The notes: generated from the letters alone by a model not told the origin. Counted from the stretch's first letter, positions 1 to 12,035 are shown. The stretch is DNA of 64,000 nt from Cavenderia fasciculata (GCF_000203815.1 NW_004457723.1:310001-374000), one strand, 5' to 3'. Program-made: numbers and translations.

Positions 1-3
1 ATT

Positions 4-3000
4 ATGACAAACCCAGCTGTAAAAGTTGTTGGGGAAGGGATCAAGAAACAGACCTTTTACCTATTGGAATTTGATAGACATATCAAAGAACAAGAGGAAG
101 CTATAGTCAATCTTCAAACAAAATTTCCTCTCAACTCACAAGGTAGAAGACAAAATATCATCCAAGCTCGGAATGAGATTCAAGTCACCTTGAAGAAACT
201 GAATGTAGGACGAAAAGGGATCTCTTTGTGTTTGCAAGAATATACTCGTATTTCAAAAGCCTTGGCTTCCTTTATCGACCATTCACCTATCTCGAATGTC
301 ACATTTAACGATGTAGCCAAAGAAATCAAACTATTAGAGGAAAGACTTAGAAATTTTGCCCGTGGTAGAGATGGTTGTAAAGATCAACAAAAGAAAATAT
401 ATCTAAGTGCTAGGATTGCTATTATCACCCAATTGCTCAAATCTATTGATCTTGCTAAAAGATCCAGAGAGACCATCCCTAATCCATCTCCTTTATCCAA
501 ACCACCAGTTCACCAGTCACCAGACCTCAGTCGTACACAGCCACCATCAGTAGTTCAAGTTCCAGCACCTGTCCAAGTTCCAGTCCAAGTGCAATTTACT
601 CCTCGACCAATTTCAAATCAAGAAAAGGAAAAAGAAATAGTTAAAAAGATTGGAGACCTAGAGTTTTTTATGAAATCCACTAGAGATCATTTCAACTCTA
701 CCAAACAATCCATCAGTCAAGAGGATAGACCACAGATTCTAAAAGAGTACTCTACCAAACTTTCTGTCAAAACAAATGAAGTGAAAAAATTACAAGCAGA
801 GTTGTTGGTGCTTCGTGAAACTAGTTCACTTGTTAACAGCGAAGAGATAGATTATGTTAAATGTACACATAAAACTGTATGTATCAACTTACTTGCATAG
901 TTTACAAACTATTCTGAAACTAACAATATATCTTATTTATAATAGTATGGTCAAATAGTTGATATCTTTTTAAAATGTCGACCACAAAGATTAACAAAAT
1001 TGGCACATCATATTGATCATCAATCATCAATTATTGATAATAATGATAGAACACACGATCAGTATAATAGTTTTATTGTACCTTTGATGTTTGAAGAATT
1101 GAAAGAACAGATTGTTAGCAAGATTACTGATAGTGGTGCTACTGTGAATGGTCATGACGGTCTATTGAACCTATTCAAGATTCAGTCAGTTGCTACTAAA
1201 GTAAAATCACTTACTGCTGACAGTACTGGTATGTTACTAGATTTTAATTACAAGGCTGAATCAAGAGACAAGGATCTGTACAAAGAAGATTTAGTATTGC
1301 TTCAAATCAATGCAAAGCCAACACCGTTGTATGTATTTGCTAAAGTCATTTCGGCACCTCTACCAACCGGTAAATCAGATCAATCTTGTAGAGTCTACAT
1401 CATCGATGAAGAGACATTGGCACCTCACACTACAGAGTTTATCGAAGCTCTAGCCAACCTACGTAAAACTAAAACAGAGTTTTATGTATCAAAGGTTGCC
1501 AACCTCATCACATTTGAAAGAGAATTAAAATCAATTAAACAATTTACATCACATCGATTATCAAAACTAGTTCTATCACCAAGAACTTTTATAGAAGATA
1601 GAAAGAATATGATTGTTAAAAAACAATCATTTATTATTCCATCTCATCTCGACCTTGGTAATCTCAATCCATCACAATTATCTGCAATTCAAAAATCAAT
1701 GATTCAAGATGAATTAACTTTAATTCAAGGTAAATATATATTTATAGAAATATAGAAATATTTATTTATAATTATTATTTGTATTAATTATTTCTCTTTA
1801 TTTTAATTATTTTTAAAAGGACCACCTGGAACAGGTAAAACAACTATTATATTAAATTTATTAAGAATATTTCATTCAATACTCGGAGAAAAGGAAACTA
1901 TTTTAGTTTGTGCACCAAGTAATACAGCAGTTGATGAAGTTGGGTTGAGATTGTTGGATGATGGATTGGGTCTTGGGTCAGAGACACCTGACATTGTTCG
2001 TATTGGAAGATTAGAGGCAGTCAACAAAAAGGTTCATTCTATTTGTATCAACAAACACTCTAAATTCAAAGAAAAGAAGAGAATGATTAGAGAGGCTAGA
2101 ATATTGCTTACAACATTGTCTGGAGCTGCGTCAAAGATTTTAGATGCTAGTCCATCGGTCATTATTATCGACGAGTCTACTCAATCGTGTGAACCATCAA
2201 CATTGATCCCATTGTTGCTCAACCCAAACTCTAAAGTCATTTTAATTGGTGATCCAAAACAACTTCCACCAACTGTATTTTCAAAGATTTCGAGTAGACA
2301 TGGATACAATGTATCATTGTTTGAAAGATTATCAAACTATCTACCAGTTCATATGCTCGATACTCAATATCGTATGCATCCATCCATTTCAAAGTTCCCT
2401 TCACAACGTTTCTATCAATCGAAATTAAAGGATGGTGAAAATGTTGTCAAATACACCAACTCATTTTATAATAATGCAAAGTATGGACCAATCAATTTTT
2501 ATAATATTCCAGAGTCTCAAGAAGTATCAGAAAATGGTAATTCTTTAAAAAATATTTTAGAATCTAAATATGTTTTTGTTTTATTAAAAAAATTGGTAAG
2601 ACATATCAAAAACAAACAAATAATTTAATTAAATATTTATTTATTTATTTATTTATTAATTTATTTATTTTATTTCTTAGGTACAAGAATATCCAGAAGT
2701 TAAAAAAATGATTGTTGGTATTATTACACCATATAAATTACAAAAGAAAGAATTGTTGGAAGCAAGAGGAGCATTTAATGAAAAGATGGATGTAGTTGTG
2801 AATACCGTCGATGGGTTCCAAGGTGCTGAAAAGGATATTATTATATTTTCGTGTGTTAGAAACAAGAGAATCGGATTCCTTAGTGATATTCGTCGTATCA
2901 ATGTCGGTATTACTCGTGCAAGAAAAGCAATCTATGTAATTGGAAATCGTACGCTATTGGGTCAAGATCCAACTTGGAATCAGTGATTGAAAAGGTTGTT

Positions 3001-4527
3001 GGTAAACAATTTATTATCAATTCTGGTGGCATCGATATTCTTCAAGAAGAAATTAGACAACACGATCTTAGACATCCAAATGGTTTAATCGTTAGTAATG
3101 GTAAATCAGATGAAGAAGAACTGGAAGTATTCTTTTCATCATCAAAAGATCAACCATTTGGTCATGGTGATGAAGATGATGAAAGTGATGGTGACGACAA
3201 TGAAACCGAAGCAGACAAGTTGGTTAATAGTATTTCAAATTTATCTATTAATCCAACCGCCGCCAACTATGTCGAATTATTGATAAAACAAGTGGAAATT
3301 GATATTAGTCATTACAACAAGATTAAAGCAGATAGAAACTCTGAAACAAAGGTACAAGCTAAAAGTGCCTATTCAAGAGTTAAAAATAATCTTGGACAAT
3401 TGGTTGGTCATCAAAAGATCAATATTTCATCCTCTCAGCCACAACTAGATATCACCGATAATACAATCAATGGTTTATTGTCAACTGCATTTACCGATAA
3501 AAAGTGTAGTGGTGAAACATTGTCAACAAAGAAATCTAGTTGGAATGATCTTTTAGAGTTGTTAAAGATTAATTTCCCAAAAGACAGTTTCGAGGCATAC
3601 GGGTCATTTGTAAATGGCATTCAATTGGAATCAAGTGACATTGATGTTTGTTTCAAGACCTCGTTTGATACCTCTGACCCTGTCCGTCGAGTAGATCTAA
3701 TGAAGAGTGTGGCTAGATGTCTTTTGGCTAAAAGGGATGATCAAGGTAACCGTGATTATCAATTGGTTCGATTATTAGATTCAATCAAAGTACCAATCAT
3801 TAAATTCACAGATTTGAAGCACCGTGTTTCGTATGACATGTGCTTTAACAATCGTTTGGCAATTGGTAACTCTTTATTGGTAAAATCGTACGCTGAAATT
3901 GACGAGAGAGCCAAACAACTCATGTTACTCGTCAAGTATTGGGCATCGAGAAAGGATATCAATGATGCTAGCGGTGGCACCCTTTCATCATATGCTTGGT
4001 TGAATATGGTTATATTCTATCTTCAAACTGTTCAACCTCCCGTACTCCCATCGTTGCACTCTAATGTCTATTCAAAATCAGATGGTCAGTTGGTACAAAG
4101 TAAAGTGGATGGTTGGAAGTTTGTTGATCATCGTCACACTGGATTCGTCAGCCAAAACAACAAAACATTATTCCAACTATTCTATGGTTTCTTTAATTTC
4201 TATTGCAAGTTTGATTTTAAGGATCAATTGATTTGCATTCGTTTAGGTAAACCAACGAGCAATCGAATGGCATCACAATCCTATATGGAACAAAACGATC
4301 AAAGTAAAATTTGCATTGAAGATCCATTCAACACTTCCTCCAACCCAGGTTCATCTGTTCAATCAACCTCATTTAATATTATTATTTTTGAATTCATGTC
4401 AATGAAATCAAAATTACAACAACTAGCAGTATCAACCAATAATCAAAAGATTATTCATCAACAAGATTTTGATCATCTCTTTTCAAAATCCTTAAAATTA
4501 AATGAACTTTATAAAAAATCAAAATAA
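4..4527 (+). CDS. Upf1-like SF1 helicase fused to nucleotidyltransferase, copy 1 (frame break inside)
   Basis: Exons 4-876, 946-1729, 1820-2595 and 2681-4527; the three introns sit exactly where the paralogue at 16566-21526 has its first three. Order of parts: a basic helical N-terminus of about 290 residues; an SF1 helicase with GPPGTGKT (1820-1842), IIIDESTQSCEPS (about 2164), GDPKQLPPT (about 2250), QYRMHPS (about 2364), VDGFQGAEKD (about 2807) and GITRARKA (about 2912); an acidic linker; a nucleotidyltransferase with YGSFVNG and SSDIDVCF (3599-3652) and YDMCFNN; and a PAP-associated domain ending in CIEDPF. Such transferases (Trf4/Cid1/TUTase) add A or U to RNA 3' ends. The helicase lacks the Upf1 CH zinc domain. 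Compared with copy 2, 10 nt net are missing after the DPTW codons near 2978, so the helicase frame stops at 2986 and the transferase lies in another frame (about 2977-4527). The true start may lie outside the window. Substrate is unknown; the fusion suggests RNA unwinding coupled to tailing. Confidence 0.8.
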
Positions 4528-5039
4528 AAAGTAAATGGAACAATACTACGTAAGTATTGTTGGAGAGAGAACAGATCAAATAATAAAAGAGTTTAATTCC
4601 AACAATAACACGTATGGAGAAATGAAACAAAAATGTTCATTCCATTTGGTTAACCACACACACACACATAATTGTGACACTATCTTCACGAGCTGTGTCG
4701 ATATGGTTTAGCTCAATGAGTGGTAAAAAATATATATACCTGCATACATACCGACTGTATGGGAGTCTATTGGTCAATAGGTCTATTGTTAATGGTGTTG
4801 CTATTCAAAATAGTTATAACCCCCCTTGGTTGGATGAATCCGTCACCAGAATATGACAGGTTAAATTGATTTAAAAGTTAGAATTGTTAAATTTTAATCA
4901 ATCAATTAATATTAAAAAGAAAAAGGAGACAGAGAGAGAGGAAAAGAATAAATAGATTATATTAATAGTCATACTTCTTCTCAACATTCAACTTCACATT
5001 TATTTATTTATTTATTTATTTATTTATTTTAAAAAAATT
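4528..5039. other. Intergenic spacer with short CA tract
   Basis: AT-rich spacer between the helicase 3' end and the EGF-like gene. It holds a short CA dinucleotide run near 4654-4670 and a TTTA tandem run (about 5000-5028) directly before the ATG at 5040, a usual dictyostelid promoter texture. I see no gene here; the small open frames have no coding character. Confidence 0.5.
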
Positions 5040-6332
5040 ATGAAAATATTAAACACTCATAATTTAATCCTACTATTGTTGGGATTAATATTATTTATTA
5101 ATCAATCTTTGTCACTTGAATGTGATTATGATTGGAAATGTCCAGGTCTACCAAATAGTTTTTGTAAGAATCGTATTGCCATTTATCAAGGTTTAGTTTT
5201 GGATCCTGAAACTCACAAATTATCGTTGACTGGTCGTTACAATACAAGTGTTGGAAGAACTCAAGGAAATGCATTCTTGATTGAAATCGATACTCAAGGA
5301 CCATTGGGATTCGTTGAAAAGTTGGAGTTTTTTGGAGAGAACCGTACACATCTACAGTTCAATATCAAGTATGTTAATGGTCTGGCTGGTATTGCTCCAG
5401 GTGGTCGTCCAGTAGTCGTCATGCCACGTTTCAGAGCCAATCCAACTGTCTCTCTGTATGACCCATCCACCAAAACTTACACTGATTTAATTCAAGAGTA
5501 TTCTGCTCAATTCAAGGGATTTGTAAATGGTAACAATCCAAATGAATTCTTTGGTTGTGGGTATCAAGGTATTAAAAAGTACAGTCCTCTTACACCCGGG
5601 GTCATCCCAACCTCTGTACCCGTCATGTCGTTCCTTCCATGGGGAGATTGTGCAGCTCTGTCCAAACAAGGCAATACATTGTACTTTGTACACTACGAGT
5701 ATTTGTTGGGTGTCACCAAATCACATGTCATGACAGTACCTGATAATTGCAATAACTGTACTTCTGCAACCACCCTATTCACCGTTGATTTCCAGATCCA
5801 AGGCTTTGCAACACATAAAGCAGGTAATAGAGTATTCGTCTATTACTCTAGCCAAGATGCCATGTATCGTGTGCCATTGGACAATGTAGCTCAACCATTT
5901 GTCCTTGTTCAAGAACAATGGATTCAATCGATTGTTGCAGATGACCAATTTGTCTATTACACCACCTCGGACCAGGTCAAAAAGGTCAGTCAACAGACCA
6001 CTGTCACCAGCACTCTCTACGACCCCTCCAACCAACAATACCTCAAAACGTCAACTTGCAACTGTGTCAATGGTTTCACAGGATCGGATTGTCAAACTTG
6101 TGCTGGAGGTACCGTTCAATGGAACTACGGTGAACCATTCTGTGTACCATTCCTCGCCGACGGATCAGTATCTTCTTGTACCGAGACATACCATTGTCTC
6201 AGTGGTCCATATGCCTACTGTTATTACAATTCTTGTATCTGCAAGTCATCCTTTTCTGGTCCACGTTGTGACCAATGTGTAAATGGTACTGTGTCATGGG
6301 ATCAATTTGGTCCAAGTTGTATAAAACATTAA
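5040..6332 (+). CDS. Secreted EGF-like repeat protein
   Basis: Single-exon gene of 430 residues. Residues 1-26 form a signal peptide (MKILNTHN followed by a Leu/Ile-rich core, cleavage near SLS-LE), so the product should be secreted or lie on the cell surface; no C-terminal membrane segment is seen. Residues about 30-335 resemble a beta-propeller-like extracellular domain with N-glycosylation sites and scattered cysteines. The C-terminus has two EGF/tenascin-like modules: one around CNCVNGFTGSDC, one around CICKSSFSGPRC, each followed by a VQWNYG/VSWDQFG-type stretch. The start follows an oligo-A run. Function is not known; such dictyostelid proteins are often called tenascin-like or adhesion related. 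A short fragment resembling its codons 37-52 recurs at 12137-12215. Confidence 0.8.
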   Translation: MKILNTHNLILLLLGLILFINQSLSLECDYDWKCPGLPNSFCKNRIAIYQGLVLDPETHKLSLTGRYNTSVGRTQGNAFLIEIDTQGPLGFVEKLEFFGENRTHLQFNIKYVNGLAGIAPGGRPVVVMPRFRANPTVSLYDPSTKTYTDLIQEYSAQFKGFVNGNNPNEFFGCGYQGIKKYSPLTPGVIPTSVPVMSFLPWGDCAALSKQGNTLYFVHYEYLLGVTKSHVMTVPDNCNNCTSATTLFTVDFQIQGFATHKAGNRVFVYYSSQDAMYRVPLDNVAQPFVLVQEQWIQSIVADDQFVYYTTSDQVKKVSQQTTVTSTLYDPSNQQYLKTSTCNCVNGFTGSDCQTCAGGTVQWNYGEPFCVPFLADGSVSSCTETYHCLSGPYAYCYYNSCICKSSFSGPRCDQCVNGTVSWDQFGPSCIKH

Positions 6333-6389
6333 ACCTTCATACAAATTACCTTTCCAACAACATCAAATAATAAATATTATAAATTATAT

Positions 6390-7531
6390 TATTCTACCAA
6401 CAACAACAACATTAATATTGGATGGTGAATTCAACAGTCCTCTCAGAGGATTAATTCCACCAACACTTTTAAAATTAAAGCTATTGGGAAACTTTAATCA
6501 ACCAATCACATGGGGTGATATTCCAGATAGTGTTGAAACATTGATATTCGGATCATCATTTAATAGTGACATCGAATCATTTCCAAGGTCATTAAAACAT
6601 TTAGTTTTAGGAAAATCATTCAATCAATCGTTGAGATCATTTTCTATGCCTATAAATGCTACAATACATATAACCACCTCTAATTGGAACCATACTCTTT
6701 CCAATGTATTTGTCAATTGGAGTGATCAAGCATTGAAAAGGATGAATGTCTACCAGTACTGCCAAGATTCCAAACAGACTACCATCAACTCATTTATAAA
6801 AAAACAAACCTATTTTCATCTTAACAATCGGTGAGCAATCTTATGGAATTGGTAGAGGTATGGTATCTGGTCAAACAAATTTGTAACAATGATTCTAACC
6901 GGAAGAGTTTTAATATTTTTTCAAATATAGGAGCGATAATATATTACAGTGGAAGAATAATAACATCAAATTATCAATCAATCTAGAAGTTGTCAAGTGA
7001 TATCATATGTTAAAGCATCAATCTATCCACATTTATTTTGTCAAATAGATAAATCAAAATTTGAATCAATCAATCAACACTTTGTCGAATACCAACCCGA
7101 CTCTAAATACCCCCTAAAGGAAATGGAGAAACTATTTGAATTGGATGAAGACAATATTCATCAAGTGTTTGAACATAATGATCAATATCTAAATATTAGA
7201 TTGATTTACACCAAAACATCTGTGCTGTCAAAGAAGAAAAAGGTTTTCTCTCGTCTTTCAAAAAGCAATAACAATAAAACAAAGAAATAAATGGCTGATA
7301 TATTAAACAGGTTTCGTGTTCAGAACACCACCTAAATGATAAGTACATGATGATCAAATACTAAATTCTAAAGTACATTTAAATGTTTTTATATTATTGT
7401 ATATTTAATAATTCATTTCAATAAATTAATTAATTACACTTTTAAAAAGATTTGTTGTTTAAACAATGACGAGTCGTCACCAGTCTTGTTTTATTATTAA
7501 ACAATTTAGTAGACACCAGAAGTTGGTGAAT
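6390..7531 (+). pseudogene. Decayed duplicate of the 3' end of the FNIP-kinase gene
   Basis: This block is a diverged copy of 11200-12366. It starts inside the exon that encodes ILDGEFNSPL and covers the FNIP-like part (6418-6834), the last exon (about 6990-7235), the ATGGCTGATA-type 3' flank, and then the last few codons of the neighbouring reverse-strand secreted gene (7480-7531). The reading frame is broken: it leaves frame after SFIKK near 6810, and the stretch corresponding to 11738-11815 has lost bases. It lacks a kinase and a promoter, so it is not a functional gene. The outer breakpoint lies against the hAT fragment that follows. Two homologous blocks and the shared noncoding flanks show a segmental duplication rather than a retrocopy, because intron sequence is kept. 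Confidence 0.85.
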
Positions 7532-7808
7532 GATAAACCCAAACTTATCAATATGGATATATTATCTTGGTGGCACAGTCAGAAAGAAAGTATGCCCGTC
7601 CTCTATGACTTGGTACAAAAGTATATGTGCATTCCATCGTCATCAGCTCCTTGTGAGCGTATATTTTCAAAAGCAGGTACAATGTGCACATCATTACGTA
7701 ACAGAATGTCCCGTTATTGCAGTCGAAGATGTCATGTACGTAGACGTCAATCACTCATATATTTCTTCTGAGAAGAAAAATCAACAAAAACGTTCTGATA
7801 ATAATTAA
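7532..7808 (+). mobile_element. hAT transposase C-terminal fragment
   Basis: Encodes the hAT dimerisation region: DILSWWHSQK, then PVLYDLVQKYMCIPSSSA, then CERIFSKAG and LRNRMS. These are the classic WW, PSSS..CER.FS and NR motifs at the end of hAT transposases. After RNRMS the match continues in the next frame (PVIAVEDVMYVDVNHSYIS), so one frameshift is present. The catalytic part, the zinc finger and both terminal inverted repeats are missing, so this is a dead fragment of about 270 bp. It abuts the breakpoint of the 6390-7531 duplication, which suggests that the rearrangement and the transposon are linked. Confidence 0.85.
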
Positions 7809-7910
7809 ATAAATAAATGTAATAAATGGTCTAGTTTTCCTTATGATTAATTTAATTGTTTGTAGCTGACTTTTTAATTGTTTCGACAAGCTTTTGACCC
7901 GCTAAAAACG

Positions 7911-7974
7911 AGCTTTCAGCCAAAGCTGAAAACACTGGTTTATTACAATTTTTGAATCAAAAATTGTAATAAAC
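7911..7974. repeat. Two adjacent hairpins, one an 18-bp perfect inverted repeat
   Basis: At 7938-7955 and 7957-7974 there is a perfect 18-bp inverted repeat with a one-base centre (arms GTTTATTACAATTTTTGA). Just upstream TTTCAGC (7914-7920) pairs with GCTGAAA (7925-7931). The pair lies between the hAT fragment and the FNIP gene start. It could be a miniature transposon remnant, a terminator-like hairpin or a promoter element; the sequence alone does not decide. Confidence 0.75.
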
Positions 7975-8031
7975 AGTTTATTATCAATATTAATTTGTAT
8001 TGACTGTTAAAGAATTGACAAAGTCATTATA

Positions 8032-11000
8032 ATGGCTGATACAGCAAACGATATCTCTGACACCCAACAAACTTCCTCAGATACAATCGAGGACAAAATC
8101 AATCCAATATTACTATCATTGACTTTTGCTAATGATTATAATCAATTTCTAACAGTTGGAGTATTATCATCATCATTACAATCATTGGTGTTTGGTGATG
8201 AATATAATCAACCGCTAACAGTTGGAGTATTACCATCATCATTACAATCATTGGTGTTTGGTGATGAATATAATCAACGTCTATCAGTTGGAGTATTACC
8301 ATCATCATTACAATCATTGGTGTTTGGTGTTGGATATAATCAACGTCTATCAGTTGGAGTATTACCATCATCATTACAATCATTGAGGTTTGGTAGTTAC
8401 TATAATCAACCACTATCAGTTGGAGTATTACCAACATCATTACAATCATTGATGTTTGGTCATTATTATAATCAACCACTATCAGTTGGAGTATTACCAT
8501 CATCATTACAATCATTGGTGTTTGGTGATGATTACAATCAACCACTATCAGTTGGAGAATTACCATCATCATTACAATCATTGGTGTTTGGTGATGAATA
8601 TAATCAACCACTATCAGTTGGAGTATTACCATCATCATTACAATCATTGGTGTTTGGTTGGAACTATTACCAACCTCTATCAGTTGGAGTATTACCATCA
8701 TCATTACAATCATTGGTGTTTGGTGATGATTACAATCAACCACTATCAGTTGGAGTATTACCATCATCATTACAATCATTGAAGTTTGGTTTGGAATATA
8801 ATCAACCACTATCAGTTGGAGTATTACCAACATCATTACAATCATTGGAGTTTGGTTGGAACTATTACCAACCTCTATCAGTTGGAGTATTACCATCATC
8901 ATTAAAATCATTGAGTTTTAGTGGTAAATATAATCAACCACTACCAATTAGAGTATTACCACCATCGTTACAATCATTGGGATTTAGTTGGAGATATAAT
9001 CAACCTCTATCAGTTGGAGAATTACCATCATCATTACAATCATTGGTGTTTGGTTGGAACTATTACCAACCTCTATCAGTTGGAGAATTACCATCATCAT
9101 TACAATCATTGGTGTTTGGTTATAAATATAATCAACCTCTATCAGTTGGAGTATTACCATCATCATTACAATCATTGATGTTTGGTCATGATTATAATCA
9201 ACCACTATCAGTTGGAGTATTACCATCATCATTACAATCATTGGTGTTTGGTTACTACTATAATCAACATATATCAGTTGGAGTATTACCATCATCATTA
9301 CAATCATTGGTGTTTGGTGATGATTACAATCAACCACTATCAGTTGGAGTATTACCTTCATCATTACAATCATTGGTGTTTGGTTATAAATATAATCAAC
9401 CTATATCAGTTGGAGTATTACCATCATCATTACAATCATTGGTGTTTGGTGATGATTACAATCAACCACTATCAGTTGGAGTATTACCATCATCATTACA
9501 ATCATTGGTGTTTGGTGATGATTATAATCAACCTCTATCAGTTGGAGTATTACCAACATCATTACAATCATTGGTGTTTGGTTATAAATATAATCAACCT
9601 CTATCAGTTGGAGTATTACCAACATCACTACAATCATTAGAGTTTGGTAGTTCCTATAATCAACGCCTATCAGTTGGAGTATTACCAACATCACTACAAT
9701 CATTGTTATTTGGTCACATAAATATCGAAATTTCGCCAACAAGAGTTTTAGTTGATTTCAAACAAACGATTGCCAACAGAAACTTTATTAAACTAGGGTC
9801 GCTTGGAGTAATCAAACTGCCAAATATCAAAATTCTTCCAAAAATAACGTCATGGTACAATGGGCAGAACAACATTCTAACACTCACAACATTCAACCCA
9901 AATCCCAACTCTATCAATTACGACCCCAACTATTTAATGGTATATCCCATCAAATCCACAGATTATGTTACAGTCAACAACCACAAATATTTCAAATTAC
10001 ACCCTTTTCCATACTCTGACAACCAAGTAATCTTTGTTATGAGCGAATCCGGTGTATTAGTATGTATTAAAAATCCGAAACAAAAATATAATAATTACTT
10101 TGATGTTTAACCTATCTTTTAGTTTGTTTACAAAGAAATAGATTACTCCTCCAATCAATCAATCTACAACAAAGTACAATTTGAAATCACAACGATGAAA
10201 TTATTCATCAGTGACTCTATGTTTGTACAATACAAAGATCACCAAGATGACAGTGATTTAAAAAAGATATATATTTTGACACATTTCTGTGAAGGTGGTG
10301 ATTTAGAACAATTATTTCAATCAATGACTAAATGGTATGTCATTCTAATTATTAGAAGTTTACCATTGATTGACCATATTTAACACGAACAACTCTTTTT
10401 AGGAATATCTCTCAAAAACAACAACCTCTTCCAGAATATAAATATATTCCAGAATCAGAAATATGGGTCTATATTCGACGATTATTCCTCATACTTGAAA
10501 AACTATCACAACACAATCTTGCACATCTTGATATTAAACCACTCAATCTTTTCATTGGAAATGATGGTGAAATCGTTCTTGGTGATTTTGGTTGTTGTCA
10601 CACTTACGTTGATCATAATACATCAGTTTCTAATGCCAAGATTGATAAAGTCACAAATAATAATCAAGAAAATAATGACTCCAATCAAACAACAGCACAA
10701 TATGCTATTAAGATAGCCAAAACACTTGCCTCTCGTGGAACAAAAGGATATTACTCACCAGTATGTACATATTTTTATGTTTATAGATTAATCATGCTAG
10801 AATAACATTTTTTTTTAAATGATAACTGTATAATAGGAATCAAAACAAAAGAAATATTACCCCTCAAGTGATATATATTCAGTTGGTTCAACTATTTTAC
10901 ATTTACTTTCTTGGTAAGATTTTTTATTTGACAAACAACTTTATTGACAACCAACTTACCATTTCACAGTCACCCAGATGATATCGGTCATAGAATTGAA

Positions 11001-12035
11001 TTTGTCAACAACCACAAAAATAACAACTTTGATACGAACCATATTAAAATATCAACAGATAGATACTCTGAATATTTAATTAATTTTGTCAAGAATCTAT
11101 TAATCGAAACACCTGATGATCGTCTTTCATTGGATGATTTGGTTGGAGAAATAGTCAACGAACACACACAAAGAATCACATCATTTTTAATCGATCGACG
11201 ACAAATTCTAACAAACACAACAACATTAATATTGGATGGTGAATTCAACAGTCCCCTCGAAGGATTACTTCCACCAACACTGTTAAAATTAAAGTTGTTG
11301 GGAAACTTTAATCAACCAATCACATGGGGTGATATTCCAGATAGTGTTGAAACATTGATATTCGGATCATCATTTAATAGTGACATTGTATCATTTCCAA
11401 GGTCATTAAAACATTTAGTTTTAGGAAAATCATTCAATCAATCGTTGGGATCATTTTCTATGCCTACAATACATATAACCACCTCTAATTGGAACCATAC
11501 TCTGTCCAATGTATTTGTCAATTGGAGTGATCAAGCATTGAAAAGTATAAATGTCTACCACTGCCAAGATTCCGAACAGACTACCATCAACTCATTTATA
11601 AAAAACAAACCTAATTTCATCTTAACAATCGGTGAGCAATCTTATGGAATTGGTGATATCAAGAGGTATGTTATCTGGTCATACAAAATCAACAATGATG
11701 CTAACCGGAAGAATTATAATATTTTTTTCAAATATAGGAGCGATAATATACTAGAGTGGAAGAATAATAACATCAAATTATCAATCAATCTAGAAGATGT
11801 CAAAGTGATATCATATGTTCAAGCATCAATCTATCCACATTTATTTTGTCAAATCGGTAGAACAGAATTTGAATCAATCAACCAACACTTTGTCGAATGC
11901 CAACCCGACTCTGAATACCCCCTAAAGAAAATGGAGAAACTATTTGAATTGGATGAAGATGATATTCATCAAGTGTTTGAACATAATCAATATCTAAATA
12001 TTAGATTGATTTACAACAAAACATCTGTTGATTGA
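8032..12035 (+). CDS. FNIP-repeat protein kinase (FNIP-kinase-FNIP), copy A
   Basis: Exons 8032-10059, 10123-10334, 10403-10760, 10837-10913, 10970-11665 and 11738-12035 give about 1,222 residues; each junction keeps phase. The first exon holds 24 FNIP repeats of 22 residues (consensus SLVFGDDYNQPLSVGVLPSS). A protein kinase domain follows: VYKEI with the beta-3 Lys, THFCEGGDL at the hinge, HLDIKPLN as catalytic loop, GDFGCC as the DFG site, YYSPES for the APE region and SSDIYSVGS for helix F. The HRD motif reads HLD, so it is a non-RD kinase, and no clear glycine loop is seen. After the kinase come two or three degenerate FNIP-like units (FNSPLEGLLPP, FNQPITWGDIP) and a C-terminal domain unique to this family. 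The last intron (72 nt) has no stop and could be retained. FNIP kinases are a dictyostelid speciality; substrate unknown. Copy B is at 54636-58062. Confidence 0.85.
8116..9699 (+). repeat. 66-bp coding minisatellite, 24 units
   Basis: Twenty-four tandem 66-bp units encode the 22-residue FNIP repeats. Units are highly alike at the DNA level, with the core CAACCTCTATCAGTTGGAGT repeated nearly unchanged, and vary mainly in the codons after TTTGGT (DD, DE, YK, WNY, HY). Such low divergence points to recent unit gain by slippage or unequal exchange. Long open frames on the opposite strand here are by-products of the periodic sequence. Confidence 0.95.

Noticed and set aside
4674-4856. Short open frame between the helicase and EGF-like genes
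   Set aside because: Sixty codons, no similarity recognised, no intron or composition signal, not preceded by an ATG-type start context.
8116-9699. Regular direct repeats resembling a CRISPR array
   Set aside because: The units are coding, contiguous, and encode known FNIP repeats in a eukaryotic gene; there are no unique spacers.
8129-9742. Long reverse-strand and alternate-frame open frames across the FNIP array (repeating MIVMMMVILQLI-type and NHYQLEYYHHHYNH-type peptides)
   Set aside because: They are by-products of a 66-bp in-frame repeat; the same shadows occur at 54655-55785. They lack starts, domains and introns of their own.
10944-12035. Reading 10944-12035 as a separate gene
   Set aside because: Its upstream part is intron sequence; exon phases and the parallel structure of copy B show it is the end of the FNIP kinase gene.
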